DNA of 64,000 bases from an uncultured Ruminococcus sp. (GTDB lineage Bacteria; Bacillota; Clostridia; Oscillospirales; Ruminococcaceae): assembly GCA_902800795.1 (NCBI GenBank), contig CADCFQ010000002.1, positions 1 through 64,000 on the forward strand, read 5' to 3'. The notes below the pieces were generated by a model. It saw only the letters and a list, made by a program, of their open reading frames with translations. It was not told the DNA's origin and made no database searches. The translations under genes and the position numbers were made by a program. Below are positions 50,161 through 56,595 of the stretch, piece by piece; within the stretch, counting starts at the first letter, position 1, and each line of letters opens with the position of its first letter.

Positions 50161-51369
50161 TCATTCGTTATCTGCCGCTATTTCCACGCTCTTCGCATCA
50201 TCCGGATATCTGCTGTAAAGGAATTTGAGCAGCAGCGGAGTAGCTATGCTGGAAACGATGATAAGCAGGATCACCGAGGTGAAATAGGACGAGTCGATAA
50301 TCCCGAGAGCCATACCCTTGCTGGTTATGATAAGAGCCACCTCTCCCCTTGTCATCATACCGGCACCTATCTTCATACACTCGCTGCCTTTAAACCCCAA
50401 GCATTTTGAAGCAAGACCACAGCCTACGAGCTTGCTGAGCATCGCAACTGCAACGAACCCCAGCGAAAACCCCAACAGCGACCACGTCATAGAGTCGAAG
50501 CTGGTTTTAAGTCCGATGCTCACAAAGAACACGGGGGCAAAAAACATATAGCCGTTCACATTGACCTTGCGGTCGATATATGCAGCATCACGCACATTGC
50601 AGAGAATGATGCCTGCAATGTATGCGCCTGTTATATCGGCGATACCGAAATAAGCCTCGGCAACATAGGCAAGGGCAAAGCAAAGCCCCATTGCCATTAT
50701 AGGTATGCGCCTTGTGTGAGGATAACGCTCGTCGATAAGCTTGAACACCCTGTAAAACAGATATCCGAGGATAAAAGAGAATGCCAGAAACATCAGAACT
50801 TTAAGAGAGACCACCGAAAGCTTTGTTTTCGGATCCTTGAAGCTGAGCACAAAGGTGAGCACTATTATGCCGATAACGTCATCGATTATCGCAGCGCTGA
50901 GGATCGTCTGTCCGACAGTGCCCTTGAGCACGCCCATTTCCTTGAGCACCTCGACCGTTATGCCCACCGATGTGGCGGTCATTATCGAGCCTATGAACAG
51001 CGCCTTGAAAAAGCCCTCGCTGCCAAAGGACGAGAACCCGTAGATACACATATAAAGGAGAGCTCCGCACACAAACGGGAAAAGCACGCCCACACAGGCG
51101 ATGACAAACGCTTTCAGACCCGATTTTTTCAGCTCGGTCAGATTTGTTTCCAGACCTGCCGAGAACATTATCAGGATAACACCTATCTCTGCCAGCTGGC
51201 CTATAAAGCTGCTGCTTTTAAGGATACCGAACACACAGGGGCCCAGCAAAAGCCCTGCGATTATCTCGCCCACCACCATGGGCGCCTTTATTTTTCTGGC
51301 CAAAAGAGCCATAATTTTAGCGCCGACCATTATCAGCGCAAGATCCATCAGTATATCATAGTTTTTCAT
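50161..51369 (-). CDS. Cation:proton antiporter, CPA2 family (KefB/NapA-like)
   Basis: 402 residues with about 12 membrane helices. The CPA2 core is clear: AAIIDDVIGI carries the two ion-binding aspartates, GEIIAGLLLGP is the conserved helix-2 segment, and MMTRGEVALII closes the transport core. There is no TrkA-N or UspA-like C-terminal domain, so it is the short form. It likely exchanges Na+ or K+ for protons to hold internal pH. It stands alone. Confidence 0.9.
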   Translation of the reverse strand: MKNYDILMDLALIMVGAKIMALLARKIKAPMVVGEIIAGLLLGPCVFGILKSSSFIGQLAEIGVILIMFSAGLETNLTELKKSGLKAFVIACVGVLFPFVCGALLYMCIYGFSSFGSEGFFKALFIGSIMTATSVGITVEVLKEMGVLKGTVGQTILSAAIIDDVIGIIVLTFVLSFKDPKTKLSVVSLKVLMFLAFSFILGYLFYRVFKLIDERYPHTRRIPIMAMGLCFALAYVAEAYFGIADITGAYIAGIILCNVRDAAYIDRKVNVNGYMFFAPVFFVSIGLKTSFDSMTWSLLGFSLGFVAVAMLSKLVGCGLASKCLGFKGSECMKIGAGMMTRGEVALIITSKGMALGIIDSSYFTSVILLIIVSSIATPLLLKFLYSRYPDDAKSVEIAADNE

Positions 51370-51481
51370 TTGTTCTTACTTCCCTGTCCGCATCCGTAAA
51401 TTTATTCCAAGCCTTAGTATATCACACCAAACCTCATATTGCGTTAAGTTATTATAAAAAAAGTATTAAGGTGCAGCCGGG

Positions 51482-51529
51482 AAAGCTAAAGCGGCAGCAC
51501 CGTTTATTTGGTGCTGCCGCTTCAGCTTT
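51482..51529. terminator. Terminator between aquaporin and antiporter
   Basis: A 20-bp stem (AAAGCTAAAGCGGCAGCACC against its near-perfect complement, one mismatch) around GTTTATTT. The tails contain CTTTCC on the minus strand and CTTTTGC on the plus strand. Confidence 0.75.
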
Positions 51530-51557
51530 TGCTCAGGGGCTTTTTTTGATCTGAAAA

Positions 51558-52256
51558 TCAGCTGTCGCTCTCAAGGAAATCATAGCACATAGCTGCAAGA
51601 AAAGCGCCTACCATAGGTCCTATGATAAAGATGAACAGATACTTGATCGGGTCGGTCTCGCCGCTGAACAGAGCGAACAGAGCGGGGCCGAAGCTTCTTG
51701 CAGGGTTAACGGATGTGCCTGTCAGGCCTATGCCAAGGATATGAACAAAGGTAAGGGACAGACCGATAACAAGACCTGCAAACGAACCGTGCTTGAATTT
51801 CTCGGATGTAACGCCGAGGATAACGAGGATGAATACGAATGTAAGGATGATCTCAACGAGAAGTCCTGCAAGGATGCTCTCATCAAGACCGCCGATCCCG
51901 TTGGAGCCGTATGTCTTGGTAAGGTCCTTCATATCGCCCAGCTTCCAGATAAGGGCAAGAAGTCCTGTTCCCACAAATGCGCCTGCACACTGTGCGCAGA
52001 CATAGCCGATGAAATCGTTAAGGCTGAGCTTTCCCCTCACCAGCATAGCGAAGGAAACAGCCGGGTTGATATGGCAGCCGGAGATGTTGCCGATAGAATA
52101 CGCCATTGCAACGATGGAAAGACCGAACGCAAAGGCTGTTGTCAGATAGCCTGCACCCATACAGCCGGTTATCATAGCGGTTCCGCAGCCGAACATCACC
52201 AGCACACAGGTGCCGATAGCCTCAGCCACATACTTTTTGATTTGATTGTTACTCAT
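51558..52256 (-). CDS. MIP-family aquaporin (AqpZ-like)
   Basis: 232 residues from ATG 52256, the fourth codon of the longest frame; GAGGAGG lies 10 bases before it and would be too close to the first ATG. Six membrane helices and two NPA boxes (SGCHINPAVS and NPARSFGPAL) are visible. NPARS rather than NPARD points to a water channel rather than a glycerol facilitator. The preceding 80-residue membrane protein is 50 bases upstream and may be co-transcribed. Confidence 0.9.
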   Translation of the reverse strand: MSNNQIKKYVAEAIGTCVLVMFGCGTAMITGCMGAGYLTTAFAFGLSIVAMAYSIGNISGCHINPAVSFAMLVRGKLSLNDFIGYVCAQCAGAFVGTGLLALIWKLGDMKDLTKTYGSNGIGGLDESILAGLLVEIILTFVFILVILGVTSEKFKHGSFAGLVIGLSLTFVHILGIGLTGTSVNPARSFGPALFALFSGETDPIKYLFIFIIGPMVGAFLAAMCYDFLESDS

Positions 52257-52306
52257 TTTACACATACCTCCTCAGTAAATATCATAAAGCCCCTCAGCTT
52301 TATCAA

Positions 52307-52549
52307 CTATCGAAACAGGAGAAAAGCTCCCGCAGCAAGGATGAGCGCAGCAGCGATGACCGCCGTTTTTATGTGCGGCCTTTTCTGTTTTATATGAAAA
52401 AGCTCATCGCACACAAGCCTTGCCTGTCTTTCCAGAACGCCCCGGGGTTCACCGGTCCTGTCGCTCGATACGAACAGGAGCGCTCTGTCAAAATATTCAT
52501 TGTTTGTACATCTGATCTCAATTATCTGCTTGTTTATTCCCTTTATCAT
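52307..52549 (-). CDS. Small protein with C-terminal membrane helix
   Basis: 80 residues. It starts IKGINKQIIEIRCTNNEYFD, has a short Arg/Glu-rich helical middle, and ends in one hydrophobic helix (about 63-79) followed by a single arginine, so it is probably tail-anchored with most of it in the cytoplasm. I think similar small proteins occur in other Clostridia, but I cannot name a family. AAAGG is close before the ATG and GAGGAAA a little further. It precedes the aquaporin gene on the same strand. Confidence 0.6.
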   Translation of the reverse strand: MIKGINKQIIEIRCTNNEYFDRALLFVSSDRTGEPRGVLERQARLVCDELFHIKQKRPHIKTAVIAAALILAAGAFLLFR

Positions 52550-53065
52550 AAGCCTTTATTTCCTCTTTCTTCCAAAGATTTGCTATAAAAGGAATATTGG
52601 CCCCGAAGGCGGGAATTATTCAACCTTTCAACAGAAAACTGTTGAAAACCGGTTTTCTGATACAAACTTTTGTTGAAAACTATGTTGAAAGGGTTGAAAA
52701 CCCATTGATTTTTCGCCGTCCGGCGGATGTTGAAAACCTTTTTCGGTGTCCTTTCTTGTCATATTTTGGGTGCGAAAGGAAAAAATGTTCGGTTACAATT
52801 ATTGATATTCTGTGAACAGACCCGAAATCGTCACGGACCCCTCAGCGCAAACCGTTTTATCTCGGGCGTTTGCAAAAGGGTCTATTTTGTTAGCCCCCTC
52901 ACCTGTCCCGGTCCCGTGACGCTGTCCGTTTTGTCGGACACTTGAGCCGTTATCTCTGCGATCATTCGGCGCAGCGCTCATCTGTCCAAAAGATCACACT
53001 CTTGATCCGTGTTCACGCTTCACGAAATTGTAACCGTTTGTAACGAAAATTAACGAAAACCGACA
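52550..53065. other. 516-bp gene-free region
   Basis: No credible gene on either strand. The left part (52614-52737) holds the GTTGAA motif cluster described separately. TGTCGGACAC at 52932-52941 recurs, inverted, at 28184-28193. Near the DUF6062 stop, TCACC-TTG-TGGTGA forms a small stem. Confidence 0.5.
52614..52737. repeat. Cluster of GTTGAAAAC motifs
   Basis: Five direct copies start at 52641, 52672, 52684 (GTTGAAAGG), 52693 and 52729. Two inverted partial copies (ATTCAAC and CTTTCAAC) lie at 52618-52632. The perfect 12-bp palindrome AAAACCGGTTTT (52645-52656) overlaps the first copy. The motif differs from the DnaA box (TTATCCACA). Confidence 0.6.
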
Positions 53066-53749
53066 TCACCTTGTGGTGAGAAACTTAATAGCCCTCTCGA
53101 TGGAGTCCTTCGAGTTTCCCCAATCCGCATCGGCGCCGGTGTTGCGGTAGTCATACATCTTGCAGTAGTGGGAAACGTCCTTTTCCAGCGTGTCGAGATA
53201 TTTCTCGGTCAGTGCCGTACAGGAATCTATGAACATCTTCTGGTTTTTCTTGTCCATGTGCTCCGAGCACATCCCCACCAGCAGGTCATAGTGGGGCAGA
53301 CACAGCATCTCCTGCTGGTCGAAAAGCTCACGGAACTCTCTCTGCTGAACATACATCTCGAAGAGCGTCACCAGTATCCTTGACATTCCCCAATCTATCT
53401 TTGAACAGACAAAGCAGGTGGAATTGACCGCAGAGACTTTTTTCTGCTTGGCCTTTTTCGGCTCAAACAGCGATTGTCTCGTAAAAATGTTCTTCTGCAT
53501 ACTCTGAAGATGCGATTGGAGCATGAGCGCCAGCGACAGCCTGTTCTTACAGTCTCTCATCTGCTCGAAGTGGGTCTTGCAGAATCCGAGCTTGTTTGTC
53601 TCTATCCTGACATCCGGCTCCATCATCGCAGCGCCCATTATGTATTCAACGGTCCTTTTCTCCAGAGTGTCACGAAGAAGACAGATCGGGCAGCCGCACC
53701 TGGGCTCGAAGATATCCGTTACGGGTATAGTGAGTAAGCTTTCTCGCAT
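53066..53749 (-). CDS. DUF6062 family protein with paired CxxC motifs
   Basis: 227 residues, mostly helical. It has RCGCPICLL near residue 19, a CKTHFEQM motif near residue 57 and STCFVCSKID near residue 112, then LCLPHYDLL. The alternating CxxC and CxxH pairs look like two zinc- or redox-type sites made of repeated units. It is probably soluble and cytoplasmic. The function is unknown. GAAAGGAAC precedes the ATG by ten bases. A tandem heptamer repeat lies just upstream. Confidence 0.75.
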   Translation of the reverse strand: MRESLLTIPVTDIFEPRCGCPICLLRDTLEKRTVEYIMGAAMMEPDVRIETNKLGFCKTHFEQMRDCKNRLSLALMLQSHLQSMQKNIFTRQSLFEPKKAKQKKVSAVNSTCFVCSKIDWGMSRILVTLFEMYVQQREFRELFDQQEMLCLPHYDLLVGMCSEHMDKKNQKMFIDSCTALTEKYLDTLEKDVSHYCKMYDYRNTGADADWGNSKDSIERAIKFLTTR

Positions 53750-53768
53750 ATATCAAGTTCCTTTCGCA

Positions 53769-53796
53769 GTCAGATGTCAGATGTCAGAGGTCAGAA
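53769..53796. repeat. Four tandem GTCAGAx heptamers
   Basis: GTCAGAT, GTCAGAT, GTCAGAG, GTCAGAA in a row. The same unit is present twice at 5433-5446. It lies between divergent genes, upstream of DUF6062 and of the glycosylase promoter. Confidence 0.7.
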
Positions 53797-53816
53797 ATAT
53801 AATAACCATCCGACAC

Positions 53817-53845
53817 TTGAAATTTATACTCCCTTATAGTATAAT
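53817..53845 (+). promoter_or_regulatory. Promoter of the glycosylase gene
   Basis: TTGAAA (53817-53822), 17 bases, TATAAT (53840-53845). Confidence 0.8.
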
Positions 53846-53885
53846 AGCTTTGATGAAAAATTTCAAGAGGGAATGAGAAATTTTT

Positions 53886-54692
53886 ATGATTATAACAGAT
53901 TTTTTTGTAAATAATGACGGCATACGCCTTAAACAGCCCGACTTAGACCTTGACCAGACCCTTGATTGCGGCCAGGCTTTCCGCTGGACAAGGGTCTCAA
54001 GCGACACCTATCACGGCTTTTTCCTTGACCGTGAGCTGACCGTCAGCGAGTGTGATGAGAAAGGCGTTTTCCTGCTCCACGGCGTGAGCGAAAAGGAGTT
54101 TCTCGATGTGTGGTATGACTATTTTGACCTCGGCACCGACTACGGTCAGATAAAGGAGCGTCTCAGCGAGGACGAAACGCTGTCGGCGGCGGTAAAGGCT
54201 TACAGCGGCACAAGGATACTCAGGCAGGACCCCTGGGAGACCGTCAGCTCTTTCATCATCAGCCAGAACAACAATATCCCCAGGATAAAGCTCATAATCT
54301 CACGCCTTTGCGAGCATTACGGCGGCTATCCCTCGTTCTCGCAGATGAAGGGCGAGAGCGTGGAGAGCCTTGGCTATCTCAGAGCAGGATTCAGAGCCAA
54401 GTACATAGTCGATGCGGTGGAGCGCTTCTCCGGCGGTGAGATCTCGCCGGAAAAAATAAGGTCTCTGGACACCGATGCGGCAAGGGACGAGCTTATGAAG
54501 ATAAAGGGTGTCGGCCCAAAGGTGGCGGATTGTGCGCTGCTTTTCGGGTTTTACAAGCTGGACGCTTTCCCCAAGGACGTTTGGGTAAAAAGGGTCATGG
54601 CGGAGTATTATCCCCAGGGACTCCCCGCCTGCACCAGGGGGATAGAGGGCATAGCGCAGCAGTATCTGTTCCAGTATATCCGCAGGTCATAA
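53886..54692 (+). CDS. ogg: 8-oxoguanine DNA glycosylase, OGG1 type
   Basis: 268 residues. The N-terminal domain has LDLDQTLDCGQAFRW, as in eukaryotic-type OGG1. The HhH-GPD motif is MKIKGVGPKVADCALLF with catalytic K212, and D231 in FPKDVWVKR follows 19 residues later, the same spacing as the human pair. SSFIISQNNNIPRI marks the helical core. It removes 8-oxoguanine and cuts the strand. It is a single gene ahead of gatCAB; gatC has its own promoter. Confidence 0.9.
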   Translation: MIITDFFVNNDGIRLKQPDLDLDQTLDCGQAFRWTRVSSDTYHGFFLDRELTVSECDEKGVFLLHGVSEKEFLDVWYDYFDLGTDYGQIKERLSEDETLSAAVKAYSGTRILRQDPWETVSSFIISQNNNIPRIKLIISRLCEHYGGYPSFSQMKGESVESLGYLRAGFRAKYIVDAVERFSGGEISPEKIRSLDTDAARDELMKIKGVGPKVADCALLFGFYKLDAFPKDVWVKRVMAEYYPQGLPACTRGIEGIAQQYLFQYIRRS

Positions 54693-54747
54693 GGCCGCAA
54701 CTTAACAAAATATATAGATTTATACGGAATATTTGTGGTCAAACCAC

Positions 54748-54776
54748 TTGCAAAACGTGTTGAAATAGTGTATAAT
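54748..54776 (+). promoter_or_regulatory. Promoter of the gatCAB operon
   Basis: TTGCAA (54748-54753), 17 bases, TATAAT (54771-54776). GTGGT-CAA-ACCAC lies directly upstream. Confidence 0.8.
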
Positions 54777-54832
54777 AATATAGTTATGGCAGACAATGCT
54801 TAAAATATCAGGAAAGGCAAAGGTGCTTTGTT

Positions 54833-55111
54833 ATGGATATGGAAATGGTAAAGTATCTCGCAGACCTCAGCAAGCTTGAATTCTCGGATGAAAAGCTTGG
54901 CGAGACAGCACAGCAGATGACCAGCATAATCGAGCTTATGGACACCGTCAAGGAGATAGATGTGACCTATGACGCTTACAAGGACAACCACGATGTGTTC
55001 CTGCCCGAGCTTCGGACCGACAGCGTTATCCCCTCTATGGAGACAGCCAAGATCGTTTCAAATGCAAAAAGCTCGGATAACTGTTTCGTTGTTCCGAAGG
55101 TCGTAGAGTAA
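54833..55111 (+). CDS. gatC: Asp/Glu-tRNA amidotransferase subunit C
   Basis: 92 residues, the normal length. It has VKYLADLSKLEFSDEK at the N-terminus and the closing LRTDSVIPSM...SSDNCFVVPKVVE, the belt that wraps GatA and GatB. GatC stabilises the GatCAB complex, which converts Asp-tRNA-Asn or Glu-tRNA-Gln to the amidated form. AAAGGTG precedes the start. GatA follows after 19 bases. Confidence 0.92.
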   Translation: MDMEMVKYLADLSKLEFSDEKLGETAQQMTSIIELMDTVKEIDVTYDAYKDNHDVFLPELRTDSVIPSMETAKIVSNAKSSDNCFVVPKVVE

Positions 55112-55130
55112 TTTTGAAAGGATGTATGAC

Positions 55131-56582
55131 ATGGAGCTCAAGGATATGAAGCTGCGTGATATGAGAAAGGCTCTTGACAGCAAGGAGATCTCCGCTAAGG
55201 AGCTTGCAGAGAGCTATCTTGACAGGATAAAAAAATATGACGGTGAGATAAAGAGCTACATCACCGTTACCGAGGAGCTTGCCTATGAACAGGCAGAGAA
55301 GGCTCAGGAGATAATAGACAAGGGCGAGGCTAAGGCGCTCACAGGTATCCCTGTTGCGATAAAGGACAATATCTGCACACAGGGTGTCCGGACCACCTGT
55401 GCATCAAGGATACTGGAAAACTTCATCCCGCCTTATGATGCCACTGTTATGGAAAAGCTGAATTCTCAGAATATAGTTATGCTGGGCAAGACCTCTATGG
55501 ACGAGTTTGCTATGGGCGGCTCCACACAGACCTCTGCCTTTGCAAAGACCGTGAACCCCTATAACAAGGGCTGCGTTCCCGGCGGTTCCTCAGGCGGCTC
55601 GGCTGCTGCCGTTTCGGCAAGGCTGGCTCCCGTGGCTCTGGGAACAGATACAGGCGGATCAATAAGACAGCCGGCTTCCTTCTGTGGAATAACAGGTATA
55701 AAGCCGACATACAGCAGAGTATCACGTTTCGGGCTGGTGGCTTTTGCCTCCTCTCTTGACCAGATAGGGACCATGGCGCTGAGTGCCGAGGACTGCGGCA
55801 TACTGCTCAATGCTATCTGCGGTTTCGATATGCACGACGGAACAAGCTCGAGAGAGGCAGTTCCGGATTTCACCGCAAAGATAGGCGAGAATATGAAGGG
55901 CGTTAAGATTGCCCTGCCAAAGGAGTATTTTGCCGAGGGTATCGACGACGAGGTAAGACAGAGCGTCCTTGCTGCCGCAGAGCAGTACAGAGCTATGGGA
56001 GCAGAGCTTATCGAGTGCTCGATGCCGTCGCTGAAATATGCGGTATCCTGCTACTACCTGCTGGCCTGCGCAGAGGCAGCTTCAAACCTCTCACGTTATG
56101 ACGGAATCAAGTACGGTCACAGAACAGAGCGTCAGTGTGACAGCTATGAGGAGCTTATCGTGAGATCACGCTCGGAGGGCTTCGGCGATGAGGTAAAGAG
56201 AAGGATACTTCTCGGAAACTACTGCCTGTCCAGCGGCTACTATGACGCTTACTACAGAAAGGCTCTTGCGCTGAGACAGCTTGTAAGAAAAGAATATAAC
56301 GACATCTTTGAAAAGTGCGATATGATACTCACGCCTACAGCTCCGACAGTGGCTTACAGCCCGGAGAAAACGGCTGACCCCGTTTCAATGTATCAGGCTG
56401 ATATCTGCACCGTTACAGTAAACATCGCAGGTCTGCCTGCGATCTCGACCACCTGCGGCTATGACAAGAACGGTATGCCGATAGGAATGTCGCTCATAGG
56501 AAAGAAATTCGCAGAGCAGGATATAATCAAGGCCGCAAGCGCCTTCGAGCAGGGCTTTACGCCTGTCCTGCCCAGGATGTAA
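55131..56582 (+). CDS. gatA: Asp/Glu-tRNA amidotransferase subunit A
   Basis: 483 residues from ATG 55131; the ATG at 55122 touches the ribosome site (GAAAGG). The amidase signature is complete: AIKDNIC with the catalytic lysine, GGSSGGSAAAVSA with the cis-serine, and GTDTGGSIRQPAS with the nucleophilic serine. It releases ammonia from glutamine and feeds it through the channel to GatB. It is followed by gatB after 13 bases. Confidence 0.95.
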   Translation: MELKDMKLRDMRKALDSKEISAKELAESYLDRIKKYDGEIKSYITVTEELAYEQAEKAQEIIDKGEAKALTGIPVAIKDNICTQGVRTTCASRILENFIPPYDATVMEKLNSQNIVMLGKTSMDEFAMGGSTQTSAFAKTVNPYNKGCVPGGSSGGSAAAVSARLAPVALGTDTGGSIRQPASFCGITGIKPTYSRVSRFGLVAFASSLDQIGTMALSAEDCGILLNAICGFDMHDGTSSREAVPDFTAKIGENMKGVKIALPKEYFAEGIDDEVRQSVLAAAEQYRAMGAELIECSMPSLKYAVSCYYLLACAEAASNLSRYDGIKYGHRTERQCDSYEELIVRSRSEGFGDEVKRRILLGNYCLSSGYYDAYYRKALALRQLVRKEYNDIFEKCDMILTPTAPTVAYSPEKTADPVSMYQADICTVTVNIAGLPAISTTCGYDKNGMPIGMSLIGKKFAEQDIIKAASAFEQGFTPVLPRM

Positions 56583-56595
56583 GGAGGAACGGACA

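Noticed and set aside
52614..52737. Replication origin with DnaA boxes
   Set aside because: GTTGAAAAC is not TTATCCACA or a close variant, and no dnaA, dnaN or rpmH gene is nearby.
52597..52945. Plus-strand small proteins in the 516-bp gap
   Set aside because: No ribosome site, and the frames run through the repeat cluster.
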